From Leguminivora glycinivorella (lineage: Eukaryota > Arthropoda > Insecta > Lepidoptera > Tortricidae), in contig NC_062979.1 of NCBI RefSeq assembly GCF_023078275.1, positions 10,298,502-10,362,501 of the forward strand: 64,000 bases of DNA, given 5' to 3'. Within the stretch, counting starts at the first letter, position 1; every line of letters begins with the position of its first letter. The position numbers and the translations under genes are program-made. Below the pieces are notes generated by a model. That model saw nothing but the letters and a program-made list of their open reading frames with translations. It was not told where the DNA came from and searched no databases. Of the stretch, positions 53,924-64,000 are shown piece by piece.

Positions 53924-54879
53924 TTTAAGATCAAAGTATTTTTCAAAACTATTAACACTAAACTGAAGAATGCAAAGCAACTTCAAAGATTTTAGCCCAA
54001 TAGACGCACTACTGACAGATTTTCCGATCCGGTGGCGTGGTGGCAATGGCGGCGGAGTGGCTTGGAAAGGACACAGTGCTGCCAACACATGCGCAGTAAT
54101 AACGGCGCAAATGGCGGGCTGAATAGTCGCGCCCCGGCCCAGCGTAAAAAATGTTGAATGCCGATTTTGCGTTTCATTTATTTAAATTATATCTTTTATT
54201 TAAAATGTTGTTTAAACATTATCAGATGCAATATATTTATAAAGCGATAAAATCAAACTGTGAATGAAGTTTTTCAAAATTCTATGTTACATATAATTAT
54301 TTTTTTAAATTATAGGTACTTACAATTTAAAATTTGCTGCAAATAATTGCAAGTACTGAATATTCGTATTGTAGGCATATTGTAGGTATTATTTAAAATA
54401 TTTTCAAGAGAATACGAAATAAAAGCAAATCTTTATCTTTGCAAAAAATTGATTAATACAAAAATCCCGAAATATTTTAGAAAATAATCAATAATTCTAT
54501 AAATAGACATGATTTCATCACTTCCTTTTTTTAGAGCATAGCCAACTTTAAACGAAAAATCGATATCCGCGTCTGTTTAGTGATGTACTTCATCGATACA
54601 CACCTAGGCCGGAAGTTGAAAGGGATGTGAAAAGTCGATACTTTTGTTGCGTTCCGTTTCACACATGTTGCGGTTATACCAAATAAAAATTAATTATAAT
54701 GGAATAAAGTGTCAAATTACAGGCTACAGAGACAGAGTAGGTGTGCCAGAGTTTAAGTACGAGATGGGTTATGAATATGAAATTAGCATTATTTTACCAT
54801 TGTAGCGTAAAAATTACGTATCTACTCTGGCGCCTAGAGCATAATTTGGATTAATAAGCAGGTAACCAAGCAAAGCAAG
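53924..54879. other. SUMO upstream region
   Basis: Contains the SUMO promoter. A GC-rich patch at about 54020-54140 with GTGGCGTGGTGGCAATGGCG lies 100-215 bp upstream of the ATG. The rest is AT-rich and nothing was identified. Confidence 0.4.
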
Positions 54880-54989
54880 ACCGCACCACCGCGGCCATAG
54901 ATTTTTTCATGTAAGTGAGAGCGAGAAAGAGATATTTTTTCTCGCTCTCACTTACGTGAAAAACTCCAAGGTCGCAGTGGAGTGCGGCC
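54880..54989. repeat. Hairpin repeat with GTAAGTGAGAGCGAGA arms
   Basis: GTAAGTGAGAGCGAGA (54911-54926) pairs with TCTCGCTCTCACTTAC (54940-54955) over a 13-bp loop. Outer arms GACCGCACCACCGCGGCC and CGCAGTGGAGTGCGGCC pair less well. It is a MITE-like hairpin. Confidence 0.7.
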
Positions 54990-55110
54990 GTTTATTAAGA
55001 TTTTATTTTATAGCCGTCAGAGAACGACATGGATCCCCATTTTCACAAAGCGTGAGGCGTGAAAAGTGGTCAAGCAAATCTTGTCACTAAAAAAGGCGGC
55101 AAATTTGAAA

Positions 55111-55360
55111 GGCTAGTTTCCTATTAGTCAAATCAGCTTCTTTTTATAAACTGTCAAAACGATTTGCTAATATGAAATTACTATGAAATACTGAGGAGTG
55201 ACGTCACGGTCAATTCATTTCCTTTATATCTTTCTCTTTGACTTATTAAATAGAAATTATGTCTAAAAATAACTACTGTCCATATATTTCTTCTAATTAT
55301 GTGGTGCTTTATTTCGTGCACTGCATAACATATTTTATTTTAAGTATAGGAAACTAGCCT
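55111..55360. mobile_element. MITE with GGCTAGTTTCCTAT ends
   Basis: GGCTAGTTTCCTAT at the left is matched by ATAGGAAACTAGCC at the right, 250 bp in all. It sits inside a wider inverted pair: TCAAGCAAATCTTGTCACTA (about 55070) against TAGTGACAAGATTTGCTTGA (about 55568). That suggests insertion into an older inverted-repeat element. Confidence 0.65.
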
Positions 55361-55944
55361 ATTGTCTTCATGTATGTCTTCCTAAACCATGACGTTGGCG
55401 GAGTCATTGATTATACTCAATACTTGAATAGTAACTTTTTATTTTCAATATTATGTGTTGTATTCTTTTCTTGTACAATAAAGTATTTACTTAATTACTA
55501 AATATATTGAAAATGTAGGGACGAAGGTTTATCGTCCCATAGAAATTTGATTTTCGCGCCGTTTTATAGTGACAAGATTTGCTTGACAGTCTATAGAAAC
55601 ACGGATGTAACACACGTACTTACATGGGGCTCATGGGGGTTAATGACCGAACGGGATACGGAATAAGGTGCTACAGGGCGCGAGATTCTAATTATAATTT
55701 TCTATTCTATGGGACGACAAACATTTTTGAATTGGCGTTATTTGCGACATCTTTTCTAGTGACAAAAAGGAAAACTGCTTCAGACTTCTGTTTTTTTACG
55801 TGCCTACTTACTAAACATAGTTAGATAACTTTTTGTGCTTTTGCGTACTAAATTAACCATTTTGAATCATGTAGGTAGAGCTACCTAGAGCTTGTGGCAA
55901 CGAAAAGTTGGTAAATTATTGTTATAATGAGATAAGCTTAATTA

Positions 55945-56074
55945 AGCTAGGAAATTAAGCAAGTCGTATCCGCGACCGCGGACGGGAATCTGGACTTAAC
56001 CGTGCAAACTATCGGTCGAGGCCTTGAGCGCACGGACGTCCGATCCGCTCTCTGCAACATAGACGACGGACGTC
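55945..56074 (+). mobile_element. Degraded copy of the TTA-flanked family
   Basis: AGCTAGGA, then CGACCGCGGACGGGAATCTG, AACCGTGCAAACTATCGGTC, GCCTTGAGCGCACGGACGTC and GACGACGGACGTC. The order and orientation match the 49767 copy, with several internal deletions. Confidence 0.75.
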
Positions 56075-56169
56075 ATAAAAGCAAGTCATAATCTGAAAAA
56101 ATCTGAAAAAAAAAGAGTTGTATGCAATCTGTTTAGATCAATCTGAAAATTCATAATCTTAAAAAATAA

Positions 56170-56331
56170 GGTTTCCCACAGACAGTCTTAAAAATTCATA
56201 ATCTTAAAAAAAAATTGTATGCAATTTGACAGTTCAAACTGACACTGACAAGACACTGACAGATCTGTCAGTGTCAATTTGCATACAATTTTTTTTAAGA
56301 TTATGAATTTTTAAGACTGTCTGTGGGAAGC
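56170..56331. repeat. Near-perfect 60-bp-arm palindrome
   Basis: The left arm TCCCACAGACAGTCTTAAAA, ATTCATAATCTTAAAAAAAA, TTGTATGCAATTTGAC pairs almost without error with the right arm ending GACTGTCTGTGGGAAGCC. The ~40-bp loop itself contains the palindrome TGACAGATCTGTCA. Partial copies of the arm lie just left (56115-56168) and at 56670-56697. Confidence 0.8.
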
Positions 56332-56393
56332 CTAAGAGTGTGTGTAGACAGTTGCGAAATTGTATGCAAATCCGTGAACTCGATCTGATTTTT

Positions 56394-56643
56394 AACCCCC
56401 GACGCAAAAACGACAGGGTGTTATAAGTTTGACGTGTCTGTCTGTCTGTTTGTCTGTCTGTGTGTGTGTGTGTGTGTGTGTCTGTCTGTGGCATCGTAGC
56501 TCTCGAACGGATGAACCGATTTAGATTTAGTTTTTTTGTCTAAAAGCTGAATTAGTCGGGAGTGTTCTTAGCCATGTTTCATGAAAATCGGGATACTATG
56601 TCGCGGACGGGGGTTTTTTCAAAATTTTAATTTTGTGGTTAGG
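56394..56643 (+). repeat. 'AACCCCCGACGC' repeat, copy 2, with GT microsatellite
   Basis: Same sequence as 24596-24820, with an expanded TGTCTG/TGTG tract at about 56436-56488. It separates the palindrome at 56170-56331 from another fragment of the same arm at 56670-56697, so it probably inserted into that element. Confidence 0.75.
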
Positions 56644-56699
56644 TCTTTAAAAGATTACCATGATGTTTCAGATTATGAATTTTTAGACTGTCTGTTGCC

Positions 56700-58282
56700 G
56701 GCCTTATTAATGTTCTTGTAAAAAAAAAACTACCTGTAGGAGGCTGTAGGTAATGAAATACATCGGTTACTCGATAATCTATTTTCGAAAAACGAAATAC
56801 CTACGTAAAACCTGACTCACAAAGTCGTAAATTAAAATTTTCGCGCGCATGGAGTTAACGACTTTTGTTCCGGATTTGCGCGGCCGTTGATTCCATTATG
56901 GTTAGTGTTGCACAAATCCGGGATTTGTGACCAGTGTGCACCGCGCTGATAAAGTTCGGCCGATCAGCGTTGTAGATAAATTCGGGTAGGCGATAGCTTT
57001 TTGTTTACGGGTGTAGTATCATTTATGTTAAAATATTGTTGTCCCTACCCACAGAGATAATATTAAACACTACTTTGCGGCTTGTTGTGCGTAATGAGGG
57101 AAATGGAAAGAGGTTGTTAAGAGAGGTGCAAACATAGCTAGTTACTAGATTTTTTCCTCTACTCTCAATAATCTTTTGTTTTTTTAGCCATATTGGTTGG
57201 TAAATGGTTGGTAAGGATGAAAACTCCAATTTGACACGCGGATTTTGATTGCTAATTTAATGGTTACCGACAAAATTAATAATATAACTTCAAAATTGCC
57301 GATTTGATTGTTAATTCGATCTTCTCATCTAATGTAAGTATTTATAAGTGTACCGCGGTAGAAGCTAAAATGAATAACGTTAATATTAAGGAGTCTTATT
57401 AGCGAAATAGAATTATTCTTTATATGAATAGGTACCACTTTTCCAACTTATAAGATACCGAAGTTACATACATAACACATTGAACAGTAACAGAAATAAA
57501 TAGGTACTTAACATACTTACGTATACAAATATTTGAATAGCTTAAGCTAATTAAACGTGAAGAGTTCTAGTTCTAATTCTAGAAGTTGGAACGTTTCCTT
57601 TAATTTAGTCGCAAATTGTTGACTTCCGCGCCAATTATTCCGCTAGCTTAACTCTGGCCGTCCCTTTGCTGTGTGGTTGCTCAGACTAGTCGCGCCTGCC
57701 AATTTTCCAGAGCAACAAGTGATCATTTAGAGCAAAGTCTCGTTTTAGTACATAATTATTGCTCTTGGCGCTAGATGCATTAATTGTTGTAATGTCAATT
57801 CTCCATACAAAAGCTCTCTACTATTTCCTCCCTAGTTTTTGTAGATAGAGCAATGATTTACTAACTATAGCGACTATACTGACTATAGCGTAAGCTAGAC
57901 TACCTAAATAAACCTATGGTTCTCTGATTTAATATTGTAATATGATATTATATTACAGATTTAAATTACAAAAAATGACATACAAGTACTTAACTATTTA
58001 ATACATAGTTTATAAATATACCTATGTACATATAGGTACATAAGGTTTTAGGTTCTAGGTTTTTTTAATGTATAGGTATATGATATTATTAAAAAATATG
58101 TATATTGAGTTTGAGATAATACAGTAAAAGTTGCGTTTCTTTTGAAACTTTTACAATTTGCAACTTGATTCCAATTCAAAGTTCGAAGTTTTAAATAGGT
58201 AGGTTGAGCGACTTTGTGTTGGTAAGTACTAATCGTGTAGGATAAAGAAGAGGCTCAAGGTGAGTAAGCGCCACCGTATATC
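56700..58282. other. Intergenic, nothing recognised
   Basis: AT-rich spacer of 1.6 kb. Short GC-rich words near 56840-56950 and 57640-57700 were not assignable. No gene was seen. Confidence 0.35.
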
Positions 58283-58459
58283 CATACTAATATTATAAAT
58301 GGGAAAGTGTGTGTGTCTGTTTGTTTGTCCGTCTTTCACGGCATAACGGAGCGACGAATTGACGTGATTTTTTAAGTGGAGATAGTTGAAGGGATGGAGA
58401 GTGACATAGGCTACCTTTTGTCTCTTTCTAACGCGAGCGAAGCCGCGGGCAAAAGCTAG
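58283..58459 (+). mobile_element. Helitron-like non-autonomous element, copy 2
   Basis: CATACTAATATTATAAATGG through TTGACGTGATTTTTTAAGTG to the end GCCGCGGGCAAAAGCTAG. It is shorter than the 48880 copy because the segment before the hairpin is absent. Confidence 0.75.
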
Positions 58460-58600
58460 TAAATTATAAATTGAAATAGATACCACACACGAAAGAAAAA
58501 ACGACAATGCCCACTGGTGACCGAGCCGGGAACCGGGGTCTTTAGCTTACGCGAAGCAAATAAAAAACAAATCAAAAAATATTCAATAAAATAATTTGAT

Positions 58601-59029
58601 TTTCCCCTCACTGGTTCGGAAAAACGTGTTTTGTCATTTAATACCAGCGGGTAAAAACGCATTTTATCCACTAGTGGGTAAAGTAATTTGACCTTGAAAA
58701 AAGTCAAATTAACTGATTTAAATTTGATAAAAGTAGGTCAATCTAGTAATAAAGATGATTTACCACCTGTGGAACTACTGGAAGCAGTGATAAACGCATT
58801 TTTTGCGTTGTAGTTTCCTCGCTATAGTGAGGGGAAAAGTTTTGTGTTACACTCGGGTGCAAATGTATTTTTATTTCTCGTGTGTTAAAAAACTCGCAAG
58901 TTCAGGATTCTATTCTCGAACCACTCGCTTCGCTCGTGGTTCAACTATAGAATCCTTTCACTTGCTCGTTTTTCAATTCCGCACTCGGCGATAAAATACA
59001 ACTTTGCCCCCTTGTATAACAAATAACTA
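58601..59029 (+). repeat. 'TTTTCCCCTCACT' repeat, copy 2
   Basis: An almost base-for-base copy of 44938-45366, from TTTCCCCTCACTGGTTCGG to GCCCCCTTGTATAACAAATA. Differences are scattered substitutions. Confidence 0.8.
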
Positions 59030-59109
59030 TTGTTCCCTAGTTAGTTGTAAGCGCCACAGTGTTTATAAGTCTCGAGTTTTGTACGGTCAGGACAGGACAG
59101 GGTATTTAA

Positions 59110-59249
59110 TAATTATTTGTTATACAAGGGGGCAAAGTTGTATTTTAACGCCGAGTGTGGAATTGAAAAACGAGCAAGTGAAAGGATTCTATAGTTGAAT
59201 ATAATCCTGAACTTGCGATTTTTTTAACACACGAGAAGTAAAATACATT
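59110..59249 (-). repeat. 'TTTTCCCCTCACT' repeat, inverted 3' half
   Basis: TTATTTGTTATACAAGGGGG through CGCCGAGTGTGGAATTGAAA to ACACACGAGAAGTAAAATAC. This is the inverse of the last ~140 bp of copy 2, 80 bp away, so the pair can form a long hairpin. Confidence 0.8.
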
Positions 59250-59278
59250 ACAAATACTTATAATATAACATACAAATA

Positions 59279-59490
59279 CTGAGTACCCACAACACAAGCA
59301 TTCTTGAGCTTACCGTGGGCCTCAGTCAATCTGTGTAAAAATGTCCTATAATATTTATTTATTTATTTATATTCATAGAAAACATCCATGACTCAGGAAC
59401 ACATATGTGTGCTCATCACACAAATTAACGCCCTTACCGGGATTCGAACCCTGGACTGCGGCGTAGCAGGCAGGGTCACTATTGCTAATG
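59279..59490. mobile_element. SINE tail and SINE head joined in opposite orientation
   Basis: 59279-59370 is the tail of the SINE at 43034 in + orientation (GAGTACCCACAACACAAGCA to the (ATTT)n end). Directly after it, 59371-59488 is the head of the same SINE on the - strand (AACATCCATGACTCAGGAAC; B box as GGGATTCGAACCC; GCAGGCAGGGTCACTA). Confidence 0.8.
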
Positions 59491-60937
59491 GCAGTCATAT
59501 GGTGGCCATAAATAGTAGACAAATACACACCTATGCGAGAAATATGTACGACAAGCGATCTCAAAATAACTTGTCTTAGTTTAGTAATCATAAGACTATC
59601 ATAATCGTTTTTAATATTAATATTTGATAGATCTATCATGCAATCAAATGCGTATTAATCACAGTTAGAAATAATAATATTAAAATTAATATTTCTTATC
59701 AAAATGAATTTAAGTAATAGTATATTTTAGTCTTAACTCTCTTAGTAAGTAGAAAACACATTAAACGGAGTATTTTCTTAAGTAATGGGAAATATCTTCT
59801 ATTTAGTAACAAAAATTATCTTATTATTATATAAGGTCATATTTTGTGTCCATGAGATCTGCAAACTAGTATGAATATTACCAAAAAAATAAGCATGGAC
59901 AAAGTCACGGCAAAAAACTAGCTATTCTCAATGTGCACGCAACTTTACCGTGTCAGTTTGGTTACATTTGACTGTCCGGCAATATGTTACGTTGCAAATT
60001 GTTTCCAAACGGACGTAACGATTTGTCTAGACCAGAATTAAATCGATTGAAAATAATACAAAACTAACAGCAATATTTAACTTATTTACTTGATAAATAA
60101 CTGTATGAGGCATTGATTCATTTAACATCAACAGTTCTTTACTTACCTAACAGTTTAGTTACGTAAAAATTAGAACAAAACGGACCAAACATAGTGGTAA
60201 ACTTACCTGTCACATGCCAGCACTCCTTGTCGGTCGCGGTTTGGCTGTTTTATTAACCAAAGTGAAGTTAGACAAGGTTTGTCTATGGTCACAGGTTTGC
60301 CAGGATTAAAATAAACCTTAAATGTTGGTAAAAAATATTTTGCTACTTAGTTAAAACTGCGTAACCAAACGGACGATCTCGAAACTGGACATTTCGAGGG
60401 GACAACGTTTTTATCGACATTATACCCTGTTACTGTTGATTTTAAAGTTCTTTTTCGTCAAAAATACGTTTTCTACTACTTAAACTATGGTAGAAATGCA
60501 TTACTTAATGTTACTATCATAGAAAAAAATTGTGTAAAAGTCCAACAAAACTTCGAATCGTGGAAGGGGACAGTACTACAGCCACATTTTACCATATTTT
60601 AAAACCTAATTGTAAGTATAAAAAATTGATTTATTATGCATTTTACTTGATAAATGATGCGTCTACTTAATATATTTCAATAAAAACCAACATTTAGCCA
60701 GTTAAAACTTCAATCTTAAGAGTAAATCGCAAAAAATGTAAGGGGACATGCGAAAACTCGGGGGTACAACTTTAAATAGAAATGCCCAGATGTGTAATGG
60801 GTTGAACAAGGTAAGTACCTAACTTACTCAAGCTAAACTAGCGTTTGTAAGCGGCCTTACGTAAGTAGTTTTAAAACGGGAACGGGATGGATGTCTTTGG
60901 AAATACTTGGGAGTACTTAGTGATATTTTTTCAGTTT
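59491..60937. other. Intergenic, one possible - strand splice donor
   Basis: No gene was recognised. On the - strand, GACAG|GTAAGT near 60205-60213 looks like a donor site after GGAGTGCTGGCATGT and might close a 5' exon of an upstream gene. Nothing in its reading frames is recognisable. Confidence 0.3.
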
Positions 60938-61110
60938 GAGCGTTTTCTACTTAAACGTGACATTTTTACTTATCAATGGATCGATTTAATCTGCAGTAAC
61001 ATGTATTCTTTGAATATTGTGAGCGTTTTCTACTTAAACGTGACATTACTACAATGGATGGATTGGTTTAATCTGCAATAACATGTAAGTACCTATTCTT
61101 TGAATATTAT
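60938..61110 (+). repeat. Tandem duplication of ~85 bp
   Basis: GAGCGTTTTCTACTTAAACG opens both units (60938 and 61021), and both end with TTCTTTGAATATT. The units differ by small indels in the middle. Confidence 0.8.
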
Positions 61111-61599
61111 TTTTCAGTACCGTTCTTATTGCTTATCTTTTTGCCCAAGATACAGGATTATTTACCTATAATAGTTCGGGCGCACGTAACACTGCACCTA
61201 ATATACCTAAGTAAACGCATAAAATATAACTGTAGCAATAAGGTTTTTCCAATAAATTATTCTTATTCTATTCTTATTATACTATTCGTAGTTTCAGAAT
61301 ATGACCCCGGATTCCGCTAAAGTTCTCGAGGGATGCATCTTATTATGACGTCACTAGCGGTTGGCAGCGCTGCAGAGAAAGGAATTGTCTTGCGAACTCT
61401 CGTGAGGCAGAAAGTGAGGTGATAATAATGCGGTAATACCGAAGTCGAGCTTCAGTGTACAGGAAAATATGAGGTAATTTATGGTATACTTAGCTGCTAG
61501 AATACATGGAAACATTTGGTGCCCGAGATCAGTTTGCTTGCCGCCGAAAATAATCTGCTTTGCCGCCCAAATAAGCTTGCCGCCCGGGGCTATAGCCCG

Positions 61600-62210
61600 G
61601 TTAGCCTTATGGCCCCTGTACACACATGGCCAACGGTTCCACCAGCCCTTTGTGAAACCCCTTGGCCAAGATAAGAGCCGCTGTTTACACATTGGCGAAC
61701 CAATCACTTGGCATTGGCTCTTCATGAAAGATGGACGTGTAATGAAAAAATCTAGGAAATTCTTGGTCATAGACGTTGTCAGAAAAAAAATATTAAAAAA
61801 TAATAACCCCGTAGTAAAATTAAATTATTTGCAATATTAACAATTTTTTGAATATTCTGATAAGAAACATTTATCTTTTTTAGGAAATACATTAAACATT
61901 TGCAAGGTTATTTTATTTCCTAAAATCTACACTATTATTGGCATAGATAAACTTATTATTTTCGTAAATATATCACTACTGTCCTCTCTGACGGCTGACG
62001 ACCAACTGAATGAAGCGCCAACGTGTAAACGCAGTTGGCCATTGGCGCCAAGATCCTTTGATGTGTGGACAAAAAACCGACACGAATCGGTTGGCCGGCA
62101 AGCGCAAGCGCCAACTGCCAACTTACGGCCAAGTAGCCCTCTACACACATGGCCAAGGGGGTTGGTGGAACTGTTGGCCATGTGTGTACAGCGGCCATTA
62201 GGATAGACGC
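61600..62210. repeat. Two degenerate copies of a 'TACACACATGGCCAA' repeat
   Basis: TACACACATGGCCAACGG with CCACCAGCCC at 61619-61650, and TACACACATGGCCAAGGGGG at 62141-62160, with the inverse GGCCATGTGTGTACAGCGGC at 62175-62194. Related words (GTTTACACATTGGCG, GTGTAAACGCAGTTGGCC) link the two. The element boundaries are unclear. Confidence 0.5.
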
Positions 62211-62249
62211 CCCTGGTTGTTTCAAATGTTTCAATAAACAAACGACCGT

Positions 62250-64000
62250 CGCCCGAACTATCAACGGGCGGAAATTAGGAGACTTGAGCAATATCTCAAA
62301 CTGATGATATCATATAGATCTACTCGATTCTTGAAATTGGCTTAGATAGTTTATTGGGTAGGTAACTCATCGTACCTATATTGTAGAATAGATGATGAAT
62401 GGCGTCGAAAGAAATAATACATAAGGTGCAACTGATCCATTTTTGCCATGTTTTACAATGATGGCAATATTAAACAGAGTGTCCACCGACCGGCGGTTAT
62501 ATATGGCACGCGTGTTCAGTGGATACATGTGGAACTCAACTGAATAGTGTAATAATGGAAAAAAACCTAACCTTATGAGATGGCAACCCGTATTCCACAT
62601 ACGTGAATACGTGCTTTACTAAGTAGTTATAAGTAGGTGATTAAAATTGCCATCGGTTAAAAGTAATAAATTTAAAATGGCTAGCCGAAAAAAAAGGGCG
62701 GCAATAAAAGTAGAAAGCAGGCTGTTTCCCATTCTCGGATTGCTCAATATTTTAGTTAAAAGATATTCTATAGAAATTTAAAAACAAAACCAATTATAAG
62801 ATTTATTTATGAGTTTACTGGAACAACAGAAAAACCGCTATCGCACAATGCACACCGTACGCCAAACCTATAACGTAATCATACTCTAATATGGTATATT
62901 ATTCCATACAAAGTCTACTCTCCTTGGTAAACTGTTTCCAGGACATCTGGAGCCCATGTGTCAAGGCATTTGACCATGACCGTACCGTTCGTTGCAAAAG
63001 GGACAGCGGGGGGTCCTCTGATGCCCTGACCACGCCGAGAGAGACAAAGTGCACCGCTGCAGTAAGAGAGAGCGAGACAGCGCACCAACCAGAGCCTTGG
63101 AAGGGATAAGGTCCCATCCCATAGAAGAAGCGTTTGCGCAATCCTTATATTATTGTTAATAAAGTTGATATTATCGTAACTATAAGTAAGTTGGTTTAGT
63201 AGGGATTTCAGTCAACACGAGGGATGAGAGTAGCAGGACGCAGGACACTCTGATTTTAGACTCGAAGGGAGACCCAAGTCTTTCCAGCTTTGTTAAAATT
63301 TGTTCCCTGATCGTATATAATTGTATTAATTGAGTAGTAATAGTAGAGAATAAAGCCAGTGGTTCCGGATTCGGCGATAAATGAGCTAAGTACCTCTTTT
63401 ATCAAAACAGCGTCTCAAGTTGTATTTTAAGTAACACAACATATTTTAATTATCTTTGTTCAAGTGCAAGGCAAGTTCAATTCTTGCGTTATAATCTGGA
63501 TTTATTGTTGGGACAAATTCTATAACCTCGTAATGGTTAATTAGTATTTTAAAGTAACTGTATAATGTTTCTTCAGTTTCTTTCAGCTTTGTGTTACATA
63601 TCTTGTATGACATTTTATTGATGAATATTAGTGCGAGTTCGAGCCTCGCCACTATGTTAAATATATTCCATATATATTTGTTGAAACCAGGATTCGAGTT
63701 CCTGAGATATCTAATGTACCTAAATACATTTCGTAAAGGATTGAAACGAGACGACCGATATTATATTGTTATATCCTACAGATTAAACAACATGTGCATT
63801 TATTATAACTCAAACTGTGTTTAGAGTAAACTGTCTTGGAAATTCTGTTATTACAATTCCTAATGAATTATTGTATTGTTGTATTAACTAGAACATATAG
63901 ATGTTATGTAGACGTTACATCAATAAGGCGAAGTAAGGGTTTTAGCAATAGATTGTCCCCGCAAAGGTATGGGCTATAGGTTGACTTGTATTGTATACAC
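62250..64000. other. Intergenic, nothing recognised
   Basis: No gene with a known family signature. A GC-rich patch at 62940-63120 contains GAGAGAGAC and AGAGAGAGCGAGAC words and is probably a degraded repeat. The remaining sequence is AT-rich. Confidence 0.35.

Noticed and set aside
60195..60260. - strand exon with GACAG|GTAAGT donor
   Set aside because: A donor alone is not enough: no recognisable peptide, weak upstream acceptor, no in-frame ATG. It is noted only as a possible UTR exon.
61354..62291. Several open reading frames of 100-138 codons on both strands
   Set aside because: They fall in a repeated TACACACATGGCCAA region and resemble no known protein; frames are open on both strands because of repeat composition.

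Overview
The window is nuclear DNA of an animal and almost certainly of a moth or butterfly (Lepidoptera). Genes are split by short GT-AG introns and the spacers are AT-rich. Repeats that I recognise as common in Lepidoptera recur throughout: CR1-like LINE tails, tRNA-derived SINEs, Helitron-like copies ending in CTAG, and many small terminal-inverted-repeat (TIR) elements. I cannot name the species.

Gene layout, left to right: the 3' end of UFL1 (+, 2-2219, 5' part outside the window); VBP1/prefoldin 3 (-, 2983-4550); a long SON homologue (+, 4993-23695); a dead Tc1-like transposase (26040-27345); the iron-sulfur scaffold IscU (-, 28082-28911); a Cys-type phospholipid-hydroperoxide glutathione peroxidase (+, 29530-30956); lamin B receptor, LBR (+, 36731-39374); the C-terminal exons of a Kv-channel-interacting EF-hand protein (-, 47191-48566, 5' exons not found); and SUMO (-, 52287-53923). 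Exon joins were checked for reading phase. Every join closes in frame except one in SON, which closes only if a 29-nt microexon is added.

UFL1 and VBP1 are convergent, with facing poly(A) signals about 35 bp apart. VBP1/SON and IscU/GPx are head-to-head pairs that share short upstream regions (about 440 and 620 bp). The genes are housekeeping functions with no shared pathway (ufmylation, chaperone, splicing, Fe-S assembly, peroxide detoxification, nuclear envelope, calcium sensing, sumoylation), so this is ordinary gene order and not a functional cluster.

The rest is mobile DNA. SON introns hold a 3.5 kb imperfect palindrome, an 8-bp-TSD hAT-type MITE, a TA-flanked MITE with a LINE tail inside it, and LINE/SINE pieces that press against both splice sites of the RS-domain exon. 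The intergenic DNA holds several families with multiple copies in the window. The most striking are a TTA-target-site (PIF/Harbinger-like) family with a four-unit cluster at 31.9-32.6 kb and further copies at 49.8, 50.5 and 55.9 kb, a second TWA-flanked family (34.7, 49.6, 50.7 kb), and a 400-bp family at 15.4-16.0, 33.4, 41.3 and 51.0 kb. I see no operon, CRISPR array, phage or clear new defence or metabolic system. The most noteworthy items are the SON gene structure, the in-frame N-terminal extension of GPx, the decayed sterol-reductase signature in LBR, and the structured repeat families.
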